A model generated the notes under the pieces. It had not been told where the DNA came from. It saw nothing but the letters and a program-made list of their open reading frames with translations, and ran no database searches. 64,000 nt of DNA from an uncultured Clostridia bacterium (GTDB taxonomy: Bacteria > Bacillota > Clostridia > TANB77 > CAG-508). Within the stretch, counting starts at the first letter, position 1. Every line of letters starts with the position of its first letter. This document shows positions 46,814 to 55,688 of the stretch, one piece after another. The stretch spans positions 10,880-74,879 of the forward strand of contig CAKOVX010000007.1 of the NCBI GenBank assembly GCA_934122155.1. The letters are read 5' to 3'. The translations under genes were made by a program, and so were the position numbers.

Positions 46814-47365
46814 ATGACAACAAAAGATTTAATAGTTGAAAACACCTCTTTAGAAGAGTTTTTTTCTATTATAAGTGATTTGATTAAAAATGATAAAGTT
46901 CAGAAAATGAAAATATATAATCAACATGCACATACTTCTTGCTATAAGCACTGTATGCAGGTTGCATATTATACATATATAGTTTGTAAAAAATTAAATT
47001 TAGATTATGTTTCTGCTACTCGTGGTGCAATGCTTCATGATTTGTTTTTATATGACTGGCATAATCACATCAGAGAGGATAAAAGTTGGAAAGGTCAGCA
47101 TGCTTTTATGCATCCAAAAGTTGCATTAAAAAATGCTACCGCAATTTTTAATTTGAATAATATAGAAAAAGATGTAATTGTTAACCATATGTGGCCAGTT
47201 ACTATTAAAATTCCACATTACAAAGAAACAGTCGTAGTTACATTTGCTGATAAATATAGTGCTTTGGTTGAAACTTGTAAATATATTAAAAGTATTTTGC
47301 ATTCTAAAAAGTTTTACAAATATGCTTATGTGTTTTTAAGTTTGCTCATTTTTAGAATAATATAA
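46814..47365 (+). CDS. HD-domain phosphohydrolase-like protein
   Basis: A 183-residue protein with the HD metal-binding pattern: His in SCYKHCMQVAYYTY, the HD pair in RGAMLHDLFLYDWHNH, a further His in KDVIVNHMWPV and Asp in TFADKYSALVE. This is a small single-domain HD phosphohydrolase of the kind seen in many Bacillota. Substrate unknown. It has its own promoter and a strong terminator downstream. Confidence 0.82.
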   Translation: MTTKDLIVENTSLEEFFSIISDLIKNDKVQKMKIYNQHAHTSCYKHCMQVAYYTYIVCKKLNLDYVSATRGAMLHDLFLYDWHNHIREDKSWKGQHAFMHPKVALKNATAIFNLNNIEKDVIVNHMWPVTIKIPHYKETVVVTFADKYSALVETCKYIKSILHSKKFYKYAYVFLSLLIFRII

Positions 47366-47407
47366 CTTAAATTGAATAGAATATATTAAATTATGATTCC
47401 TTAGGCG

Positions 47408-47459
47408 GAGTCAAAAATCATTATTAAAACTAAATTTATGATTTTTGACTCTGTTTTTT
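47408..47459 (+). terminator. Terminator after the HD-domain gene
   Basis: Perfect 14-base arms GAGTCAAAAATCAT (47408-47421) and ATGATTTTTGACTC (47438-47451) followed by a six-T run. Confidence 0.88.
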
Positions 47460-47483
47460 AACCATAATTTAAGGAGGTATTCT

Positions 47484-48224
47484 ATGATAAAGGTTTTAAT
47501 AAATGGAGTTAATGGGAAAATGGGAAATGAAGTTGCTAAATTAGTTAAGCAGCATACTAATATGCATTTATTAGGAGGTTTTGATAGAACTATAATGCAT
47601 AATTTTTCATACCCTATTTATAATGATTTTAATAATATTTTTGAGTTACCTGATGTTGTTATTGATTTTTCTGCTCCTGAATCTACTATGAATTTATTAG
47701 AGTTCGCATTAAATAAAAAAATATCTCTTGTAATAGCTACTACCGGTTTTACTCAAGAACAGCAAAATAAAATTCTAGATGCTTCTAAATATATTGCTAT
47801 TTTTCAGTCTTCAAACATGTCATATGAAATTACTTTAATGAAAGAAATTGTCAGCTTCATTTCTACCAAATTGTCAGATACTGAAATTGAAATTGTTGAG
47901 ACACATCACGATGAAAAATTAGATAGTCCTAGTGGAACCGCTTTGGCTCTTGCAGATGCTATTCAAGCAGCAAATAATAATAAATATTTTTATGAATTAA
48001 ACAGAATGCAAAAGCATGAAAAAAGAGAGGAAAATGAAATTGGTTTTTCTAGTATTCGAGGTGGTAATATTGTTGGTGAACATAGTGTAATATTTTTTAA
48101 TGAAAATGAATGCCTTGAGGTTAAGCATACTGCTTATTCTCGTAGTATTTTTGCTGAAGGTGCATTAAAAGCTGCTGAGTTTATAATAAAGCAACCAGTA
48201 GGATATTATACTAATTTTCAATAG
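47484..48224 (+). CDS. dapB: 4-hydroxy-tetrahydrodipicolinate reductase
   Basis: NAD(P)H-dependent second step of the diaminopimelate branch. The 246-residue protein has the nucleotide-binding motif INGVNGKMGNEVA, the ATTGFTQEQ segment and the active-site region ETHHDEKLDSPSGTALALAD. ATG at 47484 follows AAGGAGG. The preceding terminator (47408-47459) ends only 25 bp before the start, leaving little room for its own promoter, so read-through from upstream is possible. Confidence 0.95.
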   Translation: MIKVLINGVNGKMGNEVAKLVKQHTNMHLLGGFDRTIMHNFSYPIYNDFNNIFELPDVVIDFSAPESTMNLLEFALNKKISLVIATTGFTQEQQNKILDASKYIAIFQSSNMSYEITLMKEIVSFISTKLSDTEIEIVETHHDEKLDSPSGTALALADAIQAANNNKYFYELNRMQKHEKREENEIGFSSIRGGNIVGEHSVIFFNENECLEVKHTAYSRSIFAEGALKAAEFIIKQPVGYYTNFQ

Positions 48225-48257
48225 TGGTAATATGAAAACTTTCATATTACCACTATT
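48220..48257. terminator. Hairpin between dapB and the DUF4363 gene
   Basis: Arms AATAGTGGTAATATGAA and TTCATATTACCACTATT, nearly a perfect 17-base stem between convergent genes. T-run is weak, but length and position suggest termination. Confidence 0.7.
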
Positions 48258-48263
48258 ATTGGC

Positions 48264-48653
48264 TTAAAATATATTTACAATTTTTAATGCAGATTTGTCT
48301 TTTATGTGTTCTAATATAAATACGCAATTGTCTAAATTTTCTATTGCAAAATCATAATTTTCTGTTTCAACATCTGCTTTCAATTTTGCAAGTTCTGTGC
48401 TTACTTTTTCTAGTTCATTATGTTCTATATAATATGCTAAAGTTTCTGATTTTTTATCCCAAGTGTCATTTATTTTACTTATATGATCTTGTACTTCTTG
48501 TTTTTTTACATTTTCGCTTGAGATTTCATTTCTAAATGTGTTAAGCTCTTCACTCATTGTCTCTACTGTTTTATTTGTATTATTTTGAGTTATAATATTA
48601 CCTGCTATAACTAGCACTATTATTATAATTATAATAACTAATTCTTTATACAT
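48264..48653 (-). CDS. DUF4363-type small membrane protein
   Basis: A 129-residue protein with one N-terminal membrane helix (LVIIIIIIVLVIAGNII) and a helical, Glu/Lys-rich extracellular part ending VFILEHIKDKSALKIVNIF. It resembles DUF4363, which commonly pairs with DUF421 (YetF-like) genes as here. Function unknown. Confidence 0.75.
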   Translation of the reverse strand: MYKELVIIIIIIVLVIAGNIITQNNTNKTVETMSEELNTFRNEISSENVKKQEVQDHISKINDTWDKKSETLAYYIEHNELEKVSTELAKLKADVETENYDFAIENLDNCVFILEHIKDKSALKIVNIF

Positions 48654-48670
48654 ATTTCTCCCCTGTCTAA

Positions 48671-49342
48671 TTATTTTTCTTTTTTCTGGCAGAATATTTG
48701 TCCCTTTCCATCAAAAGTTACTATTAAGGCTTCTTGTGGTGTCATATTAAATTTTTCCACTTGCTTTTTAAGCCATATTTCATTTTTACCAATTTTTCTT
48801 AAGTTTTCATTTAATACTTTCCCGTCTATTACTAAATCATAAGGTAAGCCCTCATAGTCTGGTTCTACATTAAAGTCTTCTGGTATTGTTGTACGCTTAT
48901 TAGGCTTTTGAATTACAGTTACTTGTCCACTTGTTTCTAATATTGCATATTCAACATCACCTAAATTTACAACATTGTTTCCTCTTAGTCGTTCTTCTAA
49001 TTCATTTATTGTAAATCTTTCTTTTTTCAAAGCTTTTTCGTCTATTTTTCCTCTATATATTAGTATTGTTGGCCTTCCACATAAAATTTCTCTTCCTCTT
49101 ATGCTTTTGATGTTTATAATAGAAATTACTAAATGCATTACTAAAAGTCCTAAAATTGGAATAATTCCGTTTGTAATTGGTATTCCAACATCTGTCATAG
49201 GTATTGATGCCAAATCTGCAATCATAATTGAAATTGCAAGTTCAAATGGCTGTAATTGCCCTATTTCTCTCTTTCCCATTAACCTCATAACTACCAAAAC
49301 AAGTATGTATAATACAATAGTTCTTATTAAAGTTATTATCAT
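48671..49342 (-). CDS. DUF421/YetF-family membrane protein
   Basis: A 223-residue protein with three N-terminal membrane helices and the hallmark segment RLMGKREIGQLQPFELAISI, then a cytoplasmic alpha/beta domain with KERFTINELEERLR and GDVEYAILETSGQVTVI. Proteins of this family in Bacillus (YetF, YkjA, YrbG) occur in spore-related membranes; role unresolved. It is 17 bp upstream of the DUF4363 gene, an operon. Confidence 0.88.
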   Translation of the reverse strand: MIITLIRTIVLYILVLVVMRLMGKREIGQLQPFELAISIMIADLASIPMTDVGIPITNGIIPILGLLVMHLVISIINIKSIRGREILCGRPTILIYRGKIDEKALKKERFTINELEERLRGNNVVNLGDVEYAILETSGQVTVIQKPNKRTTIPEDFNVEPDYEGLPYDLVIDGKVLNENLRKIGKNEIWLKKQVEKFNMTPQEALIVTFDGKGQIFCQKKEK

Positions 49343-49387
49343 TTTTTAATCCTTTCACAAGTTTTTAATATAATTTTGAGCCAAAAT

Positions 49388-49424
49388 AAAAAAATTATTC
49401 ATTGTTTGAATAATTTTTGTTTTT
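49388..49424. other. Hairpin upstream of the holin-like gene
   Basis: AAAAATTATTCA and TGAATAATTTTT arms around TTGT, followed on the plus strand by a T-rich stretch. It could be a leader hairpin of the gene at 49484 or a terminator for plus-strand read-through. Confidence 0.4.
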
Positions 49425-49483
49425 GAGTAAATAATAAAATTAGCAAACCATGTAACTTATTTTTTAATTAAGGAGGGTTAAAC

Positions 49484-49855
49484 ATGTCAAACGAAAATAC
49501 AAGTACTAATTCTAATACAAAAGGTACAGCTTGGCAAATAATTGGTAGATTAATCACTGCTGCCATAGTTCTTGCTATTACAGCATTTTTTACTCCTGGC
49601 TTTAGTATTAGTAATTTTTGGGCTTTAGCAGCTGCAGCAATTGTTCTTACAGTTATTGATTATTTAATTACTAAATTTACTGGCTTACATGCTAGTTCTT
49701 TTGGTAAAGGTTTTGTAGGTTTTGTTCTATCTGCAATAGTATTATATGTAACTCAATATTTTGTTGCAGGTTATACTGTTTCTTGGATGGCTGCAATAGT
49801 TGGTGCTATTGTGTATGGAGTTGTAGACTACTTTATACCTGGCGAACAACAATAA
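49484..49855 (+). CDS. Phage-holin superfamily IV-like membrane protein
   Basis: A 123-residue protein with a Ser/Thr/Asn-rich 15-residue start and four membrane helices (IIGRLITAAIVLAITAFFTP, FWALAAAAIVLTVIDYLI, GFVGFVLSAIVLYVTQYFVA, AAIVGAIVYGVVDYF). Layout and composition fit the Phage_holin_4_2 type found as chromosomal genes in many Clostridia. There is no phage context. AAGGAGGG ribosome binding site; single gene. Confidence 0.75.
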   Translation: MSNENTSTNSNTKGTAWQIIGRLITAAIVLAITAFFTPGFSISNFWALAAAAIVLTVIDYLITKFTGLHASSFGKGFVGFVLSAIVLYVTQYFVAGYTVSWMAAIVGAIVYGVVDYFIPGEQQ

Positions 49856-49862
49856 TGTCACA

Positions 49863-49900
49863 AAAAGGACTTTTGCAAATTTGCAAAAGCCCTTTTCTTT
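49863..49900. terminator. Bidirectional terminator holin-like gene / glmU
   Basis: AAAAGG-x-CTTTTGCAAA and TTTGCAAAAG-x-CCTTTT arms with T-run, between convergent genes. Confidence 0.85.
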
Positions 49901-49906
49901 TTAGGT

Positions 49907-51163
49907 TTATTTTCCTTTATTCCATTCTTCTTTATTTGTTTGTCTTTCTCTAGCAATACCTAATGCTTCTGATGGTATATCTTGAGTAATTGTTGAACCT
50001 GCTGCTACTATTACATGGTCTCCTAAAGTTATTGGTGCTATTAAGTTTACATTTGAACCTACAAAGCAGTTGTCTCCAATTTTTGTTTTATGTTTATTTT
50101 TTCCGTCATAATTGCATGTAATTGTTCCACATCCAATATTACATTTTGTACCAATTTCGCAATCTCCCATGTATGATAGGTGTGGTACCTTTGATCCTTC
50201 TGCAATAATTGCTTTTTTTATTTCTACAAAGCTTCCTATTTTTACTTTGTCTGCTAGTTTACATCCTTCACGAATATATGCGTTTGGTCCTATGTTGCAG
50301 TCTTCTCCAATTACAACTCCTGATTTAATTGTTGTATTTGGGTGAATTACTGTATCCATTCCTATTTCTACATCATCATAAATATATGTTGTGTTTATAT
50401 CTTCAATTGTTACACCATTGTTCATATGCATTGTATTAATTTTTATTCTTAAAATTCTTGTTAACATTTCTAATTGGATTTTAGTATTTAAGCTTAAAAT
50501 TTCTGTATTGTCTTCAACTAAAAGTCCTCCTACATTTTTTCCTGATGCAACAAGCATTTTAATTACGTCTGTTAAATAGTATAATCCCATACTATTTCTT
50601 TTTAGTGTTCCTATAATTTTTGTTATTTCTTCAACATCAAAGCAGTATATTCCTGCATTTATTTCTAATATTTTCTTTTCTTCTTCTGTTAATTCTTTTT
50701 CTTCAATAATTTCTGTTATTCTATTATTTTCTCTGATAATTCTTCCATAACCTGTTGGTTCGCTTATAATACCTGTAAGTATTGTAGCTGCTTCATTTTT
50801 TTCTTCTGATCTTTCTATTAAGTCTCTAATAGTTTCTGGTGTTATTAATGGAACATTACCATTAGCAATTACTACTTTTCCACTTTTTTGCTCTAAGTAA
50901 CTAGTTGCTTGCATAATTGCATGACCTGTACCTAAGCATTGTTCTTGATGTAAATATATAACTTCATCTTTTAAAATGCTTTCAATTTCTTCTCTGTTAT
51001 CTCCAACAATGACTGCTACTTCTTCTACTCCTGCTTTTTTTATACTGTCAACAACCCTTTTAATAACAGCTTTTCCATATAGCTCTTGTGCTAATTTTGA
51101 TTTTTTTGATTTCATTCTATTGTCTGTTCCTGCTGCCATTACTAAACCTATTACATTTTCCAT
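49907..51163 (-). CDS. glmU: GlmU-like protein with degenerate uridylyltransferase domain
   Basis: Bifunctional GlmU makes GlcNAc-1-P and then UDP-GlcNAc. This 418-residue protein (usual about 455) has an intact-looking C-terminal left-handed beta-helix acetyltransferase with the active-site region PHLSYMGDCEIGTKCNIGCG and TITCNYDGKNKHKTKIGD. The N-terminal nucleotidyltransferase domain is altered: the G-x-G-T-R-M loop reads GTDNRM, PKVLH reads SKLAQ, and the metal-binding Asp of GDVPLI is Asn (GNVPLI). EINAG and a later Asn are kept. The neighbour at 51181, 17 bp upstream, is a separate UDP-sugar pyrophosphorylase that may supply the missing step. Confidence 0.88.
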   Translation of the reverse strand: MENVIGLVMAAGTDNRMKSKKSKLAQELYGKAVIKRVVDSIKKAGVEEVAVIVGDNREEIESILKDEVIYLHQEQCLGTGHAIMQATSYLEQKSGKVVIANGNVPLITPETIRDLIERSEEKNEAATILTGIISEPTGYGRIIRENNRITEIIEEKELTEEEKKILEINAGIYCFDVEEITKIIGTLKRNSMGLYYLTDVIKMLVASGKNVGGLLVEDNTEILSLNTKIQLEMLTRILRIKINTMHMNNGVTIEDINTTYIYDDVEIGMDTVIHPNTTIKSGVVIGEDCNIGPNAYIREGCKLADKVKIGSFVEIKKAIIAEGSKVPHLSYMGDCEIGTKCNIGCGTITCNYDGKNKHKTKIGDNCFVGSNVNLIAPITLGDHVIVAAGSTITQDIPSEALGIARERQTNKEEWNKGK

Positions 51164-51180
51164 AATATTTATTCTCCTTT

Positions 51181-52413
51181 TTATTTATATTTTTCATTAT
51201 ATAACTTGATAGCTGTTTCAGGGCTGTCATTCCCTGTACGATTTTTTATTGGTGCAAATTCATCTTGTCTTTTTACTCTTAATATCGTCATTTCATTATA
51301 CCTTGGAAACGCATCAAATATAAATGCCTCAAATTTGTATACATTTGGCTCTTCTGGCTCTATAAATTCACCATTTAAGTCCAAATACCCTGATTTTTTA
51401 AAAGCTGCATGGTATGGTAATTTAGCATCTGCTAAGTCTTCAAAAACACTTCTATTATAAAGATAAGTTCCTATATTAACATTTCCATATACTAATTCAT
51501 TATTTTCGTCTCTTTCTTCTGCCATTTCTTCAGGTAAGTCAATATATTCTATTACTTTAGGTTTTCCATTCATTTTGCAGAAAACTCCAACCTTTTCTTT
51601 TGGGTTAGTTTTTACAACTGATTTAGAAGCAATCACATTTTCTTCTTTAATTGTTAACCCTAGTAAAACAGGATCTACAAAATTTGATAATATATTATCA
51701 ATTCCGCTAACAAAAATCCAGTCAATTTTATTATTTTTTAATTCTTTTATTAGTCCTTCTCTTGCAAATGCTTCATAAATTCCACCATTTCCGTCTGCTG
51801 CTTCTTTTATTTTTCCATTTTTGTCTAATATAATTTTTCCTTTTATATCTATTAGTGGTAGTTCTCCCTGTACAAAGAATTTTACATTTTCTTTATTGTA
51901 TCCAAAGTAATTATTTTGTTCTAAAAATTCAATTGTTTCTTTATTGTTTTCTCTACTTGTCATAATATACCATGGAATTGAAACTCCATATTTTGCGTTT
52001 GCTTGTTTTAAAGTATCTACAATTATTTCAAATATATATTTTTTTCCATTTATTGTTTCTAAAGCATATGTTCCTTTTGGCCCTGAGTGCCCTAACCTAG
52101 TTCCTTGACCACCTGCCATTGTTATAACAGCATAATGGCCTTTTTTTATTTCGTCTTCTCCAATTTTTTGTAATTCGTTTTTTTCCTTTTCGCTTAGTTT
52201 TGCCTTATCAGTATATTTAATATTTTGTAGCTTTTTTTCTTCTATAATTTTTTCTTGCTTAGTAGTTTCATAAAGATTATGTAACTGTTCAAAGTCTATG
52301 TCTAATATTTGTTTTTCTATTGTATCTTGCTGCTCTTTACTCAATATTTTGTAGTAATTTAATATGTGTTCTTGATGATAGTTATTTAATATTGAAACTA
52401 TTTGTTCTTTCAT
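51181..52413 (-). CDS. UDPGP-family UTP--hexose-1-phosphate uridylyltransferase (UAP-like)
   Basis: A 410-residue protein of the eukaryotic-type UDP-N-acetylglucosamine pyrophosphorylase family. It has a helical N-terminus, the nucleotide loop TMAGGQGTRLGHSGPKGTY at about residues 97-115, WYIMTSRENNKET, IDWIFVSGIDNIL with the likely metal Asp, and VYGNVNIGTYLYNRSVFEDL. The exact sugar (GlcNAc, GalNAc or Glc) cannot be fixed, but the glmU neighbour with a damaged uridylyltransferase domain favours GlcNAc-1-P. First gene of a two-gene operon. Confidence 0.88.
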   Translation of the reverse strand: MKEQIVSILNNYHQEHILNYYKILSKEQQDTIEKQILDIDFEQLHNLYETTKQEKIIEEKKLQNIKYTDKAKLSEKEKNELQKIGEDEIKKGHYAVITMAGGQGTRLGHSGPKGTYALETINGKKYIFEIIVDTLKQANAKYGVSIPWYIMTSRENNKETIEFLEQNNYFGYNKENVKFFVQGELPLIDIKGKIILDKNGKIKEAADGNGGIYEAFAREGLIKELKNNKIDWIFVSGIDNILSNFVDPVLLGLTIKEENVIASKSVVKTNPKEKVGVFCKMNGKPKVIEYIDLPEEMAEERDENNELVYGNVNIGTYLYNRSVFEDLADAKLPYHAAFKKSGYLDLNGEFIEPEEPNVYKFEAFIFDAFPRYNEMTILRVKRQDEFAPIKNRTGNDSPETAIKLYNEKYK

Positions 52414-52607
52414 ATTATCCCACCTTCATATAATATATTATTCATAAATTATATTTTTTATTTAGACTTTTTAGTTATATCACAAAATATTAAAATTGAC
52501 AAGGTGTTACATTTTTTTTAAAAATATATTCCTTTTTTTCCAAGAATATAGTATAATATAAATGTTATAAGTATAAATGAGATTAATTTTTAAGGAGGAT
52601 TTTTATT

Positions 52608-53510
52608 ATGATGTGGGTTTTAATCGCATTATTAGTTATTATTTTGATTATAGCATTTAATACAATTAAAATAGTAAAACAGTCTGAAGTATATATTATT
52701 GAAAGGCTTGGTAAGTTTCACAAAGTAGCTGATGCTGGTCTTACAGTTATTATTCCATTTGTTGATCATGTTCGTAGTATAGTAAGCTTAAAGCAACAAA
52801 CAATGGATATTCCACCACAAGGAGTAATTACTCAAGATAACGTTACTATTACTATTGATACAGTAGTGTTTTATAAAATTACAGATCCAGCAAGAGCAGT
52901 TTATGAAATTCAAAATTTGAAAAAAGGTATTGAATATTTAGCAATTACTACAATTCGTGATATTGTTGGTAAAATGGACTTAGATGATACATTTAGTTCA
53001 AGAGATGCTATTAATGATAAGTTAAGAGTGATTCTTGATGAGGCAACAGATCAATGGGGTTGTAAAGTAGATAGAGTTGAAATTAAAGATATTACTCCTC
53101 CAGCAGATATCAGAGATGCAATGGAAAAACAAATGAATGCTGAGAGAAATAAAAGAGCTTTAATTTTACAAGCTGAGGGTGAAAGACAATCTGCAATTAC
53201 TTTAGCAGAAGGTAAAAAGGCTGCTGCTATCTTAGAGGCTGAAGCTGAAAAAGAATCAAAAATTAGAAGAGCTGCCGGTGAAGCTGAAGCAATTAAACAA
53301 GTAGCTGAAGCAAAAGCACAAGAAATTCAAATGGTTTACGATGCTATGATGAAAGCAAAACCAGATGAAAAATTAGTACAATTAAAGTCTTTAGAAACTT
53401 TAAAAGAAGTTGCTAATGGTGAGGCAAATAAAGTATTTATTCCTTTTGAAGCAACAAATACATTAAGTAGCTTAGGTGCTATTAATGAAGTTATTAAAGA
53501 CAAAAAATAA
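52608..53510 (+). CDS. SPFH/stomatin-family membrane protein
   Basis: A 300-residue protein with an N-terminal membrane segment (WVLIALLVIILIIAF), the SPFH/band-7 domain (VYIIERLGKFHKVADAGLTV, RDIVGKMDLDDTF) and an Ala/Glu-rich coiled coil (EGKKAAAILEAEAEKESKIR), the slipin/QmcA architecture. Such proteins form cage-like membrane microdomains. AAGGAGG ribosome binding site; single gene with a TATAAT -10 at 52553 and its own terminator. Confidence 0.9.
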   Translation: MMWVLIALLVIILIIAFNTIKIVKQSEVYIIERLGKFHKVADAGLTVIIPFVDHVRSIVSLKQQTMDIPPQGVITQDNVTITIDTVVFYKITDPARAVYEIQNLKKGIEYLAITTIRDIVGKMDLDDTFSSRDAINDKLRVILDEATDQWGCKVDRVEIKDITPPADIRDAMEKQMNAERNKRALILQAEGERQSAITLAEGKKAAAILEAEAEKESKIRRAAGEAEAIKQVAEAKAQEIQMVYDAMMKAKPDEKLVQLKSLETLKEVANGEANKVFIPFEATNTLSSLGAINEVIKDKK

Positions 53511-53523
53511 AAAGTAAATAAGC

Positions 53524-53562
53524 AAAAAAATATCAGCTATTTTTATTAGCTGATATTTTTTT
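53524..53562. terminator. Bidirectional terminator SPFH gene / rarA
   Basis: 16-base arms AAAAAAATATCAGCTA and TAGCTGATATTTTTTT; right arm overlaps the rarA stop. Confidence 0.88.
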
Positions 53563-54805
53563 AGTCTTCAACTGTATCATCTTTTATATAATATTTCGTT
53601 CCTAACATTTTGTCTGGTAAATATTGTTGCTCTACCCAATGATTTGGATAATCATGTGGATATTTATACCCTACTCCATATCCTTCTTTTGACATTCCTT
53701 CTGCTGGTGCATTTCTAATATGCATTGGTATTGTTCCAGTATCCTTATTAGCAACATCTGCTAAGGCTTTATCTATTCCTAAATAAGCAGCATTTGATTT
53801 TTTAGATGTTGCTACATAAACAGCAGCTTCTGCCAAAATGATCCTAGCTTCTGGCATTCCAACCATAGTTACAGCTTGCATAGCTGATGTTGCAACTACT
53901 AATGCATTTGGATTTGCCATTCCTACATCTTCTGCTGCTGCAATTACTATTCTTCTGGCCATGAATACTGGGTCTTCTCCTGCATTTAATGCTCTAGCTA
54001 AGTAAAATAACGCTGCATCCGCATCACTTCCGCGCATTGATTTTATAAATGCACTAATATTATCATAATGGCTATCACCTTTTTTATCAAATACAGCCTT
54101 TCTAGTTTGCACACATTCTTTTAATATTTCATCTGTAATATTTATTATTCCATTTGAGTCCATTTGTGTTGTTAAAACTGCAACTTCTAGCCCATTTAGT
54201 GCTGTTCTAACATCTCCACCTGAAGTTATCGCAAGTTTTTTTAAGGTTTCATCTTCTATTTTTATATTATAACTTCCCAACCCAACTTCAGATACTAAAG
54301 ATTTTTTTAGTATTTTAAATATATCTTCATCTGTTAATGGTTGCAAATGAAATACCATTGATCTTGATATTAAAGCTTTATTTACTTCAAAATAAGGGTT
54401 TTCTGTTGTGGCTCCTATTAATATTATAGTGCCATTTTCCACGTAAGGAAGTAAAGCATCTTGCTGTAATTTGTTAAAACGGTGTATCTCATCTATAAAT
54501 AAAATACATTTACCAGATGGATTCAATAATACATTTTGTGCTGTTTCTACCGCGTTTTTTATATCTGATACACCTGATGTTACTGCATTTATTTTTAAAA
54601 ATTTGTATTTTGTTGTATTACTAATAACTCTTGCAAGTGATGTTTTTCCACAGCCTGGAGGCCCCCATAATATAATGCTAGATAATCTATCTGCTTTTAT
54701 TGTTCTATACAAAATTTTATCTTTACCTAAAATATGCTCTTGTCCTACATAATCATCTAGAGTTTTTGGACTCATTCTGTAAGCAAGTGGTTTACTCATG
54801 TCCAT
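53561..54805 (-). CDS. rarA: Replication-associated recombination protein A (AAA ATPase)
   Basis: Clamp-loader-like ATPase acting at stalled forks. The 414-residue protein has VGQEHILG near the N-terminus, Walker A WGPPGCGKTSLARV at about residue 48, Walker B CILFIDEIHRFNKLQQDALL, sensor 1 GATTENP and the C-terminal tetramerisation region with VMARRIVIAAAEDVGMANP. Full length. Confidence 0.95.
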   Translation of the reverse strand: MDMSKPLAYRMSPKTLDDYVGQEHILGKDKILYRTIKADRLSSIILWGPPGCGKTSLARVISNTTKYKFLKINAVTSGVSDIKNAVETAQNVLLNPSGKCILFIDEIHRFNKLQQDALLPYVENGTIILIGATTENPYFEVNKALISRSMVFHLQPLTDEDIFKILKKSLVSEVGLGSYNIKIEDETLKKLAITSGGDVRTALNGLEVAVLTTQMDSNGIINITDEILKECVQTRKAVFDKKGDSHYDNISAFIKSMRGSDADAALFYLARALNAGEDPVFMARRIVIAAAEDVGMANPNALVVATSAMQAVTMVGMPEARIILAEAAVYVATSKKSNAAYLGIDKALADVANKDTGTIPMHIRNAPAEGMSKEGYGVGYKYPHDYPNHWVEQQYLPDKMLGTKYYIKDDTVED

Positions 54806-54842
54806 TGTTCTAAGCTCCTTTTATCTCTATTTTAATCTATTC

Positions 54843-54918
54843 GGCACGTCATTTGCACCTTGAATATGTTTTTTCTTGGGCTAAAGCATGAAAAAATATA
54901 TATCAAAGTCGCTGTGCC
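54843..54918. repeat. Long imperfect inverted repeat between ruvA and rarA
   Basis: Arms 54843-54875 and 54890-54918, with GGCAC/GTGCC ends and TTTTTTC/GAAAAAA inner ends, form a long interrupted stem. It resembles the ribosomal-operon hairpin repeats in style but I could not align the core motif. It has no protein coding capacity. Confidence 0.5.
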
Positions 54919-54929
54919 TACTCTAACTG

Positions 54930-55547
54930 TTATAATTTCTTAGCTAAATTAGTAAGTCCTTTTCTTATAATATCTTCTACTGATAGTGAGGTTAATTCTA
55001 CATTTTGTAGTGCTTCTACTATTTCTCGTTTGCTGTATCCTAAAACTTGTAAAGCACTTATCGCTTCTGATACCTTTTCATCTTCTTTAATAGTTTTTTC
55101 TATACTTGAAGCTTCTTCTCCCTCTGCAAGTGAAATTTCTTGTTCTTTTTTTAGTTTGTCTTTTAACTCTAATATTGCTCTTTGAGCTGTTTTAGGTCCT
55201 ATTCCTGGCACTTTTTTTAATATTGCTACATCATTTGATATAACAGCTAACGCAAATTGTGATGGTGTAATATTAGACAATATTCCTAGTGCACCTTTTG
55301 CACCTATTCCACCTACACTTAATAATAGCTCAAACATACGCAATTCTTCATTTGTTAAAAATCCATATAAGCTAACATCATCCTCTCTAACTCTCATAAA
55401 TGTATATATTCTGACATTATCTCCTATATCTCCAACACTAGCTATTGTTGACTCTGGCATAAATATTTTATAGCCAAGTCCGCCAGCTTCTACTACTATA
55501 TATCCTTTTGTTTTTATCTCTAAAATACCTTTAACATATGCTAACAT
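54930..55547 (-). CDS. ruvA: Holliday junction helicase subunit RuvA
   Basis: Binds four-way junctions and recruits RuvB. The 205-residue protein has the OB domain (MLAYVKGILEIKTKGYIVVE), tandem helix-hairpin-helix motifs (LLSVGGIGAKGALGILSN, VPGIGPKTAQRAILELKDKL) and the C-terminal RuvB-binding helical domain (EAISALQVLGYSKREIVEAL). ATG at 55545-55547 after GAGGAG. ruvB is not adjacent. Confidence 0.95.
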   Translation of the reverse strand: MLAYVKGILEIKTKGYIVVEAGGLGYKIFMPESTIASVGDIGDNVRIYTFMRVREDDVSLYGFLTNEELRMFELLLSVGGIGAKGALGILSNITPSQFALAVISNDVAILKKVPGIGPKTAQRAILELKDKLKKEQEISLAEGEEASSIEKTIKEDEKVSEAISALQVLGYSKREIVEALQNVELTSLSVEDIIRKGLTNLAKKL

Positions 55548-55688
55548 TTTTTCTCTCCTCTCATGCACAAATATTTTATCATAAAATAAAAAATTTGCAA
55601 GTTTTTTCGCAAATTTTTGTTTGTGTTGTACTGTTTGTTATTTAGTGCTATAATATTTTTGTTAGATAAATAATTATGAGGTATTGAA

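Noticed and set aside
45748..47483. Lysine riboswitch controlling dapA or dapB
   Set aside because: The upstream regions are too short and hold only a simple terminator hairpin; no multi-helix conserved core was found.
49484..49855. Prophage remnant suggested by the holin-like protein
   Set aside because: No other phage gene is nearby; proteins of this holin-like type are common single chromosomal genes in Clostridia.
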